DNA of 64,000 nt from the NCBI GenBank assembly GCA_950022295.1, contig OX465598.1, forward strand, positions 98,928,001 to 98,992,000. The letters are read 5' to 3'. This DNA is from Bromus sterilis. Taxonomy: Eukaryota; Streptophyta; Magnoliopsida; Poales; Poaceae. Within the stretch, counting starts at the first letter, position 1; every line of letters starts with the position of its first letter. A program made the position numbers and the translations under genes. Of the stretch, positions 20,169 to 31,876 are shown piece by piece. The notes below the pieces were generated by a model, which saw nothing but the letters and a program-made list of their open reading frames with translations, did no database searches and had not been told where the DNA came from.

Positions 20169-23100
20169 ATGGCTCCCCGGCGAGACACCTCTCAGGCGAG
20201 CCGCGGGTGCTGGAAGGGGGCCAAGGTCAACGCGGGCGACATCAAGGCTCTGGTTCGCGCCCGCAAGATGCCGGCTGAGGTCAAGTGGCGCATCCCCGGC
20301 GCTGAGATCGTGCCCGCCGCGCGCACTGGCGAGAGGGTCGTCTTCCTCGCTCATTTCGAGCGTGGATTCGGACTCCCCGCCAGCACCTTCTTCCGCAATT
20401 TCCTTGACTTCCACCGATTGCAGCCGCATCACCTCGCGACGAACTTCATCATGATCCTCTCCGGCTTCGTTACACTATGTGAAGTATACCTCGGCTGCCG
20501 CCCGAGTGTTTCTCTTTGGAAACGGTTCTTCAACCTCCGAGCTCATAATGCTCGGACAGGAGCAGTGGTGCCGGCTGCTACAGAAGGTGAAAAACCAACC
20601 TACCCGACTGATATGACCGATTGCGGAAGCTGCCTTGTCGCGGCCAGCAAACCACGGTATAAGAGTCCCGAGATCGTCCAGTCCTGCAAGAACTGGTAGT
20701 TGAAGCATGGCCACCTTTTTCTACATCAAGTCCCCCGACCAAGGCCCCGACCTCCTGAATCTGCCCGAGTTCTCCCTCGCCCGGCCGACTGAAAAACATC
20801 AGTGGTCGTTGAAGCATGGAGTCGGAGAACTTGATGTCGACGCTCAAGTCGCCCGAGTTGCCCAGCTGGAGCAAGAGGGGCTCTTATCAACTGATCTTGT
20901 TGCCTCTTGGCTTCAAGCCCGAGTGCTCCCGCTGCAACGCCGAGTGCACCGGATGTGCGACATGTCGGGGCCCCGAGATCCCACCCGGCTTTGCACGTGG
21001 CGGGTGAGGCTCGAAGATCTCTGCTCTAGGGTGAAGGCTATCACCTCCAGCGCCTTGCCTGACCCCTTCTGCTTCGGCCTTGAGTGCCTACACCGCCGAC
21101 AGAGGCCATCCGTGGTATGTCCCAATTTATCCCTTTCTCCGATTGCTCTTGCCCTCTGTCTGATTTCTTCTGACAATCCTCTTCTTTTTTCCTAGCACTT
21201 CCTTCAATCGAATGAGATGGAAGATGGCCAAGTGGCTGGCTCGTATGCCCCCGACCGCGAGGACGATGACCCCGTGGACTTGGAGTACAACGGCGAAGCT
21301 CCTTCCGACTCTGATGACGATGATGCTGATGACGACGAGTCTTCCGGAGAGTCCTCCGATTTCGAAGACCTTGCTGGCGATGCCGACGTCGAGATCGCCG
21401 ACCCCAAGGCCGCCGACACTCGAACTGCGGCTCAAGGGGGTATGCCTGACCCTTCCCTTGAAGAATTTCTAGCCGACTGGAGTGATGACAATAGTGTCTC
21501 AAAGGTCAATACTTCTGATGCAGCTCCTCGCACCAAACCGCCGAAGGAGCCGACTAGACGCGCCTCGGCGACCAGCTCCTCTTCTGGTGCTGCCTCCAGC
21601 AAGACCACGAAGGCGATGCCGACTGCCTCCAAAGGCAAACAACCCCAAGCTACGGTCACTCGGGTGCCGATTGGCCAGGCGCCTCTGAATGTCGCCCCCC
21701 TGAGATGTCGGATGCCCACGGGAGCGCCGAGGACCGTGGGGTATGCCCTTGATCTTCTGCCTTGAACTTCATTGCTCTCCTTTGTACTGATTCACCTCTT
21801 TTTCTTCTTTCAGGGAGCCGATTGGCCTTGATGATATTGACACCGACATTCCTGCCCATGTCGGCACAGTCATCTCCCCTGCTGCGTCTGTGGCTACCAC
21901 TCAAAAACGGCCTCCCGCTCCACATCGATCCTCTAAAGATGCCGAGCGTGCCGCTAAGAAAGCCCGCCTCGTGGCAGCCCAGACCACCGCTACTTCCATC
22001 ACTGCCTCCAAGACCTCTGAGGAAAGAGCTGATCGGGGAGTTACTGGTGGCGAAGGAGCACAATGGACCAATCCGATTGCTCCATCTCCGCCACAGCGCT
22101 CCGACCCAATCTCTGCCACCTTGCCCATCCTGACGACCGCTCCAATCACAACGACAAATCCGCCGATTGCGGCAACCACCTCATTGATCACTATGATGAC
22201 TCCACCTATCATAACAACCACTCCGCCGATTATGGCAACCACTTCGAGCTCATCTCTCCCAATTGCGCCACGGCCACGACCGAGTGCCTCCGCCCCTTTG
22301 GCGACGTCGGCGCCATTGCTCTCTACCGTCATCACCTCTGCTGTAGCAATGCCAGCTTCATCACCACAGCCGAATTCCTCTGCGTCAGAGATTCTAATGC
22401 GCTCAGTGGACCAATTCCGGGCCGAGTATTCTCGCACCCGTCATATTGGCACCGAGCCTGATGCTCCACATCGCACTCAAGACCCTCTGACGGCGGCCTT
22501 TAGCCGAGTGAACGACTTCGCCGCCGCCCTTGCTCAGGATCTTCAACAGCTTAACCGTCATCATGAGGTAAGTTCTTGAGTCCTCCTTTATAATTTTCCT
22601 TCACTCGGGAGGCTTTTCTTCCGGTGGGTGCGCGCGTGTGCACCCACTGGGTGTAGTCCCCGAGATTCGGGCCGATTGCTTGCAATCGGTTCGGATCTTT
22701 TACGCCATTTGCTTTTATTTTCTGTCCTCCTCCAATCGGGAGACTTTTCTTCCGGTGGGTGCGCGCAAGCGCACCCACTGGGTGTAGTCCCCGAGATTCG
22801 GGCTGATTGCTTGCAATCGGTTTGGATCTTTTACGCCTTCTACTTTATCTCCTGCCTTCCTCCAATCGGGAGACTTTTCTTCCGGTGGGTGCGCGCGAGC
22901 GCACCCACTGGGTGTAGTCCCCGAGATTCGGGTCGGTTGCTTGCAATCGGTTCGGATCTTCTTTTAGCTGTTGTATCTCTAAATTTCATCTTGCTGTTCT
23001 TCTCAGGCTGTTATGGAAGAGAAATGCGGGGTCTTCGAAAAACTCCTCGATGCTTACACTGCTAGCCTCCGAACTCTTGCCCAAGCCCAGCTGGAGGTCA

Positions 23101-24531
23101 ACAACCAATCGGCCGAGATCAATAGGCTGAAAGGTAACTTCCGCATCATTTCTATCTTTTCTCCGATTGTCAACTGCTCTTGTACTGATGTCTTCATGCT
23201 CTCTTCTAGCTTCTGTTCCCATGGTAGATGACCTTCAGAGCCGTATTGCTGAATTAACTGCAGACCTCAACCAGCAAGGACCAGCACTCGCCAAAGCCAA
23301 GGAAGAGGCGACCCACTTGCAGGGGGTGGAAACTGATCCGACTCAAACTATCCAAGGCCTCCGTTCCGAGATGGCTGCCCTTGAAAAGAAACATCTAGCC
23401 GACATAGCCGCCGTGACCGCTGCTGGCGACGGGCTCCTTGCTGAACGAGATACCGCTGTTGCTGCCCGAGAAGCCTTGCAAGCGGAGAGGGATGAAGCGA
23501 TTGCTGCGCGGGACTGGATCCGGAAAGATCGTGATGAACATATCGCCAAATACGAGGAGCTGGAGAAACACACTTATGAAGAGACCACCAAGATGCGCCG
23601 CCGGGCCAAGGGCCTCTGCGACACGATGAGCGAGATGGACGCCCTTATCAGTGGTAAGTGCTTCTAGCTTCCGATTGCCTTTCCGACTGCATTCCTCTTT
23701 TGTGCTATTACTCACAACTTTCTTCATGATGCAGAAGCCTGGCCCGAATCCGAGGCAGCTGCCTATGCGGCCGTAGCCACATCTCGGGAAGAGACCATCG
23801 CGGCCGGAGGGTCTTGCAAACATGATGACGACGTCTGGACTCGGCATGAGTACTTGATTGGAACAGCGGCTCGCATTCCCGTCATCAAGGGGATTTCTTT
23901 GTCCTTCAAACTCGGAATTCTGAAGATTGCTGAGTTGCTGTGATCGCCGACCGAGCTCAAGGTTGGTCTTCAGAGGATGAAAAATGCTGCTGGCTCTTCT
24001 GCCGAGATCCCCACGTCGGCTCCCCTGGATGAAGAGGACTCCGACAAGGGGGATGCCCCGAATGCTACCACCGAGCAGACTCGGACTCTCCTGAAGGCCA
24101 TTCCCCGTCGCATCGATGTCTTGCTCAATTCGGCTGGTCGGACTGGCGCTGAAACTGCTCTTCAAACTGTGTTGATCTGGTATCCGCAAGTGAAGCTTTC
24201 CAAACTCCACAGCCTCAGAGAGAACGCCGCCGATGTGCTCGAGAAGACCTACGCTGAAGTGAATCGGCTCGCCAGCTCTATGGTGAACTGGTTTTCTCCT
24301 TATGAGTACACTCCATATCTCGACGAGGGAGGGAACCCGTTGCCTGTAACTTCTATCTCCGGCTTGGCCGAAGAGCTTTCCGATAGCAGCTCGTCCCACA
24401 CCTCTCCAAGGTCCAAGCGAGCTGGGGCTGTGTCTTCTGATGCACAATCGGAGCCAGACGCTGCTGTCGCGCACGCCGGATTGACTGCTCCGACTGTCAG
24501 CTCTGCGCCCTCGACTGCCCCGACTTCCTGA
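20169..24531 (+). pseudogene. Antisense six-exon gene of element A (Transposase_28-like protein), disrupted
   Basis: It lies on the strand opposite to gag-pol. Exons inferred from GT-AG sites, frame continuity and comparison with B: 20169-21114, 21196-21740, 21814-22567, 23007-23133, 23210-23653 and 23735-24531, giving about 1200 codons. Exon 1 (MAPRRDTSQASRGCWKG...) resembles the Pfam 'putative gypsy type transposon' family (GLPASTFFRNFLDFHRL, FVTLCEVYLG, LWKRFF). Exon 2 is acidic (DSDDDDADDDESS). Exon 3 is basic then Pro/Thr/Ala-rich. Exon 5 is a strong coiled coil (LQAERDEAIAARDWIRKDRD). Exon 6 is helical with a Ser-rich tail. This copy is dead: a frameshift with a stop at about 20697-20699, and TGG to TGA at 23941-23943. 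The function is not known to me. Extra ORFs, some antisense, are known in Tat/Ogre elements such as Grande. Confidence 0.75.
22610..22960 (+). repeat. Three tandem repeats of about 130 bases in intron 3 of the antisense gene (A)
   Basis: Units start at about 22613, 22745 and 22874. Each contains CTTCCGGTGGGTGCGCGC, a self-complementary stretch (GTGGGTGCGC...GCGCACCCAC) able to form a stable hairpin, then TGGGTGTAGTCCCCGAG and GATTGCTTGCAATCGG. B has a matching array at 37880-38235. Confidence 0.85.
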
Positions 24532-25331
24532 ACCAGACCACCGATGACACTACTTATCGCAGTTTGCCGATACTAGATCGGTCTTATCTTATTTTTTATT
24601 TTCGAACTATTTGCTTGTGAGACATAATTTTAATTCTGTCGACACCCACTGGGTGCGACTTCGATGTAATGAACTTATTCGGCCTTGGGCCAGCTATCTC
24701 TTATGCAATCCGATTGCTTATTTCTAGTTGTCACTTGTGCGATCCACTTTGCGTCTTTGTCGGTTTCTTTTATCGGTCTGCACTTGGGGATGTCTACCTT
24801 GCCTGCATTGCTGCCGACATGTGGTCTGCAATCGGATCAAAGGTAGATTGCCAGCCAAGGTTCGATAAGCTTTTTATATTTACACGACAAGGTTTAACGC
24901 AAAGGATTCTGCGACAGTGTGAGCCGATTGCCCACTACCGGGCTTGATGCCTTGGTTCGCGGCGCAATCGGTGACTTGAGTTATCGATTATGCCCTTTGT
25001 GGAGCGTTTCGAGTTGTTTCCCAGGAACTTGTACTGCTGACCACCCCGACCGCAGCCTTTCCCAATGCCACAAACCTTTTAATGATTTGCACTTGAGTTA
25101 GGTGCTGAGTTGAGTGCCAGCCCACAGTCCCCGTGCCTCGATGGCCTATTCGTCTGACCTCGTGGTCGGTCAGTCCCCGAGTGCGTTACGCATATCTTGG
25201 TTATGACTAAGCGTTGCCGACTGAGGCTAGCTTTTCGAATGAACTTATGCGAGGGTAATCGAATGCTCATTTTCAGAGGCATGATAGCTTTACCGATTGT
25301 TTGCCGAATGGCGTACATAAATTTCTGCCGC
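24532..25331. other. Convergent interval between antisense gene and integrase 3' ends (A)
   Basis: About 800 bases without a supported gene. The plus-strand antisense gene ends at 24531 and the minus-strand integrase ends at 25332, so the two transcripts would converge here. It contains GACATAATTTTAATT near 24620, which in B is a hairpin (36199-36218), and scattered CAATCGG/CCGATTG words. Confidence 0.65.
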
Positions 25332-27772
25332 TCAACTATAGAACGGACATAACAGCTCGGCATTCCACGGTCGCTCCGTTTCTGCTCCTGACGTGTCCTT
25401 GTGCTGAGTGCCCTTGGTGCAGTCAATCAAATAATAGGAGTTGTTCTTGAGCGCTCGGCTGATGACGAATGGGCCTTCCCAAGGTGAGGATAGCTTGTGC
25501 TGCCCGTTTGACTTCTGAATTCGGCGTAGCACCATGTCTCCCTCTCGGAAAGCGAGAGGACGAATCTTCTTGCTGTGGTAGTGCCGCAACTTCTGCTGAT
25601 AAACTGCCGACCTGGACAAGGCCAACAGACAAGCTTCTTCTTTGAGGTCGATGCCGTCCTCCCGGGCTAGCCTGGCTTCTTCTTTGGTGTATAGGGCATG
25701 CCGAGGTGAATCAAACTCAATGTCAGATGGGATGACTGCTTCTGAACCATACACCAGGAAGAAAGGAGTGAATCCAGTCGACCTGTTCGGTGTGGTCCTC
25801 AAACTGAACAATACTGCAGGGAGTTCTTCAATCCACGCTCCGGGTGCCCTCTCAAGTGGCTCTACCAATCGGGGTCTGATACCCGAGAGGATGAGTCCAT
25901 TTGCTCTTTCTACTTGACCATTTGATTGTGGATGCGCCACAGATGCAAGATCGAGCCGAATGCCCTGCTGAGATGCATATCGAGCCAGTGCACCTTTTGC
26001 AAAATTTGTGCCGTTGTCAGTGATGATGCTGTTAGGCACACCGTATCTGCACACAATGTCGGCCACAAACCGGACTGCAGTCGGACCATCCAGCTTCTTG
26101 ATCGGGCGGGCCTCAATCCACCTGGTAAACTTGTCCACTGCGACAAGAAGATGTGTCATGCCACTTCGAGCCCTTTTGAATGGACCAACCATATCCAAGC
26201 CCCATACTGCAAACGGCCACGCTATTGGGATTGTCTTCAATGCCGATGCTGGCTGATGACTTCTTGCCTTGAACCGCTGGCAACCCTTGCAGTCTTTCAC
26301 CAAATTCTCAGCCACTGCAAGCGCAGTCAGCCAGTAGAAACCATGTCGGAAAGCTTTGCTGGCGATGGCCTTTGCAGATGCATGATGACCGCATTCACCT
26401 TGATGAATGTCTCTGAGCAACTCCAAGCCTCTGTCCTCTTCTACACATCTCTGAAAGACACCAGTTGCACTCTTGCGCACTAGCTCGTTGTTGATTATTG
26501 TGTATGCCCAAGATCGACGGCTGATTTGCCGTGATTCTGCTTCGTCTTCTGGGAGGACTCCGTCTGCTAGGAAATCTCTAATCGGCTGTGCCCATGATGG
26601 CGCGCTGACAACTACCATTACCACTGCATGCTGGGGTGGGACTTCTTCTTGGATCTCAGTTCCTTGGCCACTAGCCTCTTGGATCTCGGCCTCTTGGACT
26701 TCTGTCATTTCTACCTCTGCCTCTGAACTGCCGATTGCGGCGCCTGGCACGCACTCGGCAGCCCCTGGTGCCGACTGCTCGTCTGGAGCTGGAGCTTCTT
26801 CATTGCAATCGGTGACTTTTGATATCATTGGTTCTTCTGAGGTTGTGCCACCTGGCATTGCCTCTGCTTGCTTCCCTTTGTCTTTTCTCTTCTCACGGCA
26901 TTCGGCAGCCCCTGGCTTGCAATCGGCAGCCCCTGGCTTGCAATTGGCTTGGGCGCTGGACTGCTTCGAGGTTGCAATTTTTGCCGGTTGAGCTTCTTTT
27001 GCCTTCTTCAATGCTTCAAGATCGGTCTCCGAGATAAAAATGGACTCGGATTCTGGGGATGGTATGATGGATGGCTTCTTGATGTGCTCCAGCGACACGC
27101 CTGGTGGGATAGCTTGCCTTGTTGAGCCGAGCTTGGACAACGCATCTGCTGCCTCGTTGTCTGCTCTCGGCACATGATGGAACTCGCATCCTTCAAAGTA
27201 TCCACTGATCTGCTGCACCAGGAAACGATAACTTGCCATGTTTGTGTCCTTTGCATCCCAGGTGCCTGTGCACTGCTGTACTACCAGGTCGGAGTCACCA
27301 AAGCACTCGATATTCCGAATACCGATTTCTTTGGCAAGCTTGATACCATGCACAAGGGCTTCATACTCGGCGACGTTGTTTGATGTTGCAAAGTGAATCT
27401 GGAGCACATATTGCAATTGGTCTCCTCTTGGTGAAGTAAGTACCACGCCAGCCCCTAGGCCGCTCTTCATCTTGGAGCCATCAAAGTGCATTCGCCAGAA
27501 ATCCGATCCTGGGAGCTGCGGCATATACTGAGTTTCAGCCCAGTCCACCAGGAAATCGGCCAATGCTTGTGACTTGATTGCAGTTCTCGGCTCATATTGG
27601 ATGCCATGGCTGGCGACCTCAATTGCCCACTTTTCCACTCTTCCGGTTGCATCTCTGCTTCCCATGATGTCGGCTAATGGAGCCGAGCTGACGACGGTGA
27701 TCAAGTGGGCTTGAAAGTATGGCTTCAATCTCTTGGCTGCCATGTACACTCCATAGCACATCTTCTGGTAGT
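25332..27772 (-). CDS. RNase H end, archaeal-type RNase H and integrase of element A (3' half of pol)
   Basis: An open frame of 809 residues, broken upstream only by the insertion of B at 27773. In order: the end of the first, degenerate RNase H; then a second RNase H of the archaeal type, characteristic of the Tat lineage, with all four acidic residues visible (HFDGS, EYEAL, GDSDLV, NEAADAL; residues about 85-215). A linker follows with PGAADC/PGAAEC repeats (about 270-340). Integrase has an HHCC finger (GECGHH...CKGC, about 455-495), a D,D,E core (GLDMVGPF, ITDNGTNF, GQVERANG) and a C-terminal domain. RNase H removes RNA from the hybrid; integrase inserts the cDNA. The N-terminal part of pol lies at 42378-43533. 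Confidence 0.88.
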
Positions 27773-27777
27773 GAGGG
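27773..27777. repeat. Left target-site duplication of element B (GAGGG)
   Basis: GAGGG is repeated at 42373-42377. Joining the two flanks across B restores the conserved NYPHYQKM part of the RNase H domain of A. Confidence 0.93.
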
Positions 27778-28788
27778 TGTCGAGGGATTGGTACCCGGGT
27801 AGGCTAACCCAAGCGGAAGCAACCTTTCAAGACAAGGATGGACCGATTGGGCCGCAGCTGGGCCGAGCTGGGCAGATGTACGGCCGATTGCTCCGAAGCA
27901 ATCAGCCGCATCAAATGCCAGCAGTCGGCCCAGGCGCAACTGGCCCACTCCTTCACAAAGACGATCATCCGATTCGTCCGCAGCTGGGCCGAGGCAGGCA
28001 CCTGGAAGGCCGATTGCCCAGAGCAATCGACCTTGCCAAGAACTACCAGTCGGTCCAGGCGCAATCGGAATAACCTACCACCCTTGGAGAAAGTTGACCC
28101 CGACGCCAGTCGGGGGTATGATTACGAGGTCATAAATGCACTATCCCGAGATATCGGGGTGGCAGGGAGGCCAAGTCATGTCGAAGATCTGGTGGAGATA
28201 CGGTGTCGACCTCTCCGCCGATTCCGCGGACAGGGCGACAAGACCGCACCTCCTAGCTCCACTGTTCATCCCCATGCCCTATGGGTCTACAGCATGGGCC
28301 GCCGCTCGTAGGATCCGGATCACTCGGAGAGGAGCAGTCGGTGGGCCCAGGCCGATTAGAGGATGACAGCTGGGCCCAATCGGCAGTGAAGTTACCGATG
28401 TACCCCAGGCTCACACTATAAGAGCCCGGGTACCCCTCCTGCGTGGGGGACGATCCGCAAAAGATCACCATTCACTCATTCTCCCCTCAGTTCATTCACT
28501 GCTAGTAGTAACTCCTCAGGGAAGCAGGAGAGAGCCTCGCCCACGGCGGCGGCACTCACCTTCCCCTGAGAAGATAGAGAAGCAGTTATTGTAGCCAGAG
28601 CATTAATATATAAGAGACAAGCACGAGTAGGGGTGTTATCTCTCCAAAGAGCCCCGAACCTGGGTACATCGTGGTGTCCTCTACCGTGCTTGTACCCAAC
28701 CCGATTCCGGCACCATCGACATCCTCTCCCTCACGTCTTCCCCTCACTTTAGCCATCCCATGGCATCTGACGACACATATCGACGACA
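27778..28788 (+). mobile_element. 5' LTR of element B
   Basis: It starts TGTCGAGGGATTGG and ends CATATCGACGACA. The TATA box ACTATAAGAGCC is at 28415-28426 (TATAAG 28417-28422), so RNA would start about 30 bases downstream. The last 29 bases include an ATG (28760) in frame with gag. Palindromic words such as CCGATTGCTCCGAAGCAATC (27889-27906 region) are frequent. Confidence 0.93.
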
Positions 28789-31700
28789 GTTGGCGCCCAC
28801 CGTGGGGCAGACCGAGGCGTCGATTGGAGTACAGATCCGGACGGGATTTTCCTCTGCATCAGGAGGTAGCCACGCCTCCGACCTGATTCTAAGGCGTGGG
28901 GAAATCGATTACGTGGTGGACTACTCGGCGCGGTACAGGGCTGGAGCACCCCTGCCGCCCGGTGTGTCGCTGCAGGTCGGCAGCCACCGCCTCTTCATCG
29001 GCAGCTTCCCCGAGGCATATCCTAGGGAGATTCGTGTTTTCTCGTGCACCACAGATCCGCTCTTGACCAGGGGCTGCAGCGCAGCGCCTGGCAGAGAGGA
29101 CGGCCGAGTGCACGCTGCTTTCATGATGGCGGGGGCGTCGTCATCAAGCAATCGCGGCGCAGCGAGCGCAGCAAGAAGAGCCAAGGAGGCAGCGGAGGCT
29201 GCGGAGAGAATCGGCACCAGCGCGTTGCGGGATGTGTTATACACACCTGTGAACAGGAATGGTGACCCCGAACAAGTGCACACGGAGCTGGAAACGGCAC
29301 GGCTCGCTCTGGCTCGCAGGGCTGAGCAAGTGCTGGCAGAAGAGCGCAGGCTGGGAGCCATCACAAGGGAATACAACGCAGCGCATGCAGGACCGCGCCG
29401 GCCGATTGAGCCCGCAGTCCTGGAAGATCTGAGAAGCCGAGGCAGGGCAGTCAACCAGCAGCTGTCGGGCGCCGAGCAGCCGGAGCGAACAAGGAGGCCA
29501 GTGCAACCGGAGCAACCGGCGCAGTCGGCATTCATCCAGAGGCCGACATACAGCACGCCGGACAAGAACCTGAGAGCAGCCGAGCAGATAGCACTCGAGC
29601 TAGAAGACCTGGAGGGAGATGAGTGGCGCGAGCAGTCGCGCCGAATGCGTGAGCTGTTGGCAGCCGCAAAGGAGCAGAGGCTCGTTGCAATGGATAATCA
29701 AAATGCAGAACCCGGGGCGTCGAGAGGAACTGTGAGGCCGAATGCAGGAGCTAGCCAGCGACCGAATGCATCGCGCCAGAACAGACATCAATCCGCTCCA
29801 TCTCGGCATGAGAGTAAGGTCAGAAGCAACCGGCCACCCCCAGCAGCAAGCAGAAGAGTCGAAGAGCCAGCTGTTAACAGCAGGCGCAATGACATGCCGC
29901 AGCAATCGGCACCAAGACAAGAAATCAGCGCCCGACTTGGCCCTCGCCAAATCGGCCAGAATGATGCAAGGCACCGCATTGAGCTCCTGGAGAAGGAGGC
30001 TCAAGAGGATGAAGAAGGAGAAGCTGGCCCATCATGTTTCGGTCATCGTATTCGGACTGAAAAGTTTCCCAAAGGCTTCACTCTGCCGAGAGACACTCCC
30101 AAGTACAATGGCTCAGTGAAGCCTGAAGACTGGTTATCCGATTACCTGACTGCGGTTCGCATCGCAGGAGGCAATCGGCGCGTAGCGGTCCGCTATGCAC
30201 CTTTGATGCTGCAGGGATCGGCTCGTACATGGTTGAACAGTTTGCCCAAGGACAGTGTAAACTGCTGGGAGGACTTCACGAGTGCATTTATCCACAACTT
30301 CACGAGCACATATGAGTGGACCAACCTCCCGCGGCAGCTAGCTCTTTGTGTGCAAGGCAAAGATGAGCCCCTCTGAGATTACTTATCTCGGTGGATCAAG
30401 CTGAAGAATTCATGCGAAGGAGTCCATGAGATCCAGGCCATTCAGTACTTCACAGATGGATGCCTGGCCGACTCAATGTTGAAGCACAAGCTGCTCCGCA
30501 AAGACTTCACGTCGCTCGCCGAGCTCATGAAGGTGGCAAATGCGTTCTCTATGTCCGATTCGGCGATGCGCCCGATCCAGCTCGGAGTTGGAGGTGTAAT
30601 CCAGTCACCAGGGGCTCCGCAGTCGGACACAGGGAATCAAGGCCTCAGTAGGAAGGAAAGAAGAGAGAACAACCGCAACAATATCTACAACAACAACCAG
30701 CAGAACAATGGCAAGCGCAAGGATGAGCAGCCCGATACCCAGTACGGCAACAGGCAGGTGGCCGCTGTCCAGAGCGAAGAAGATCCAGCGGCTGCAGGAG
30801 GCAGTCGGAAGATGAGACCGAATGTGAGACCCCCGGGGCAGATGAAGCCCAAGTACACGTTCGAGGATATGCTGGACGCACCATGCAAGTTACACAACAC
30901 GCCTGGCAGGCCGTCTGCGCACACTACTCGGCAGTGCGACTTTGTGAGAAGGATCGCGAAGGGAGAAGCTTTACCACCTCCACCCCCACCACCACCCCAG
31001 AACAGAGGACCGCCTCAGCAGCAGAACCAGTTCCCACAGCAAGACGCTGCCTACATGATTTTCACCAGCGAGTCCACAGACAAGGGCAGTCGGAGAGCCC
31101 GAGCTCAGGAGGTTAATGCCACTATGCCACCGATTCCCCAGTTTATGCATTGGTCCGAATGTCCTATATCCTGGGACAGAGCAGATCATCCCACCATTTT
31201 GCCGAATCCGGGCAACTATCCGCTGGTGGTGGATGCTCTGTTTGCAGGACCAAGGTTTTCATGCAAGTTCTCCCGAGTGCTCGTTGATGGAGGAAGCACA
31301 ATCAACATTCTGTACAGGGACACATTGGTTAAGCTAGGGCTCACAGAGCAGGACCTGGAGCACAGTCGGACAACTTTCCATGGGATTGTCCCTGGATTGT
31401 CTTGCACCCCCATGGGTCGCATTCGGCTGGATGTTATATTTGGCACAGAAGAAAACTTCAGGAGAGAGCCGATTTGGTTTGAAGTCGCCGACCTCAGTAG
31501 TCCTTACCATGCTCTGTTGGGATTGCCAGCGTTTGCCAAGTTCATGATCAACGCACAGCAGACATACCTAAAGATGATGATCCCAGGGCCAAACGGCGTC
31601 ATCACTGTCACCGGGGACTTCAGGAAGTCCCTTGAGTGTACATCCGCTGGCAGCAGTTTGGCTGATTCGCAAGTGTTTGAGACGGAGAAGCGTCAGCTCA

Positions 31701-31876
31701 GCAAGGTGATTGCAATGGCGCAAGCACAGAACAAGAATCCACTTCCAGTTGGCCCAGCAAAGAGAGTAGATGAGGAGTCGGATTTTCAGTCGGCCAAGGA
31801 CAGCAAGAAGATCCCTCTAGATCCTTCCGACTCAACCAAGTTTGTTGTAGTCGGAGCTGGACTCAGCGATAAATAG
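28760..31876 (+). pseudogene. Gag and protease of element B
   Basis: The frame opens before the LTR end and the first good ATG (MASDDTYRRQL) is at 28760, inside the LTR, so the ORF reads through the primer binding site. A later start such as the Met pair near 29124 (MMAGASSSS) is possible. The gag domain lies at about residues 420-560 (PKYNGSVKPEDWLSDY, LMLQGSARTWLNSLPKDS). The protease is near residues 830-940 with VDGGSTINILY; the DGGS form in place of DTGA is usual for Tat elements. CGA to TGA at 30374-30376 interrupts gag (A keeps the arginine). The ORF ends with TAG at 31874-31876, at the protease/RT border, a stop also found in A. Confidence 0.86.
28791..28808 (+). promoter_or_regulatory. 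Primer binding site of element B
   Basis: TGGCGCCCACCGTGGGGC starts two bases after the LTR. From memory it fits the 3' end of a plant tRNA-Lys; the tRNA identity is not certain. The same 18 bases occur in A at 46600-46617. Confidence 0.82.

Noticed and set aside
22610..22960. Tandem repeats with regular spacing, considered as a CRISPR-like array
   Set aside because: Units and spacers are alike between copies and lie in a plant retrotransposon intron; no cas-like genes.
23395..24474. A 359-codon minus-strand open frame inside the antisense gene of A
   Set aside because: It overlaps exons 5 and 6 of the plus-strand gene, crosses its intron, and has no matching long frame in B. It is a shadow frame.
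20169..24531. Antisense gene as a captured host gene
   Set aside because: The same gene is in both A and B at the same place, and exon 1 resembles a family known from gypsy-type elements, so it belongs to the retrotransposon. A very old capture cannot be excluded.
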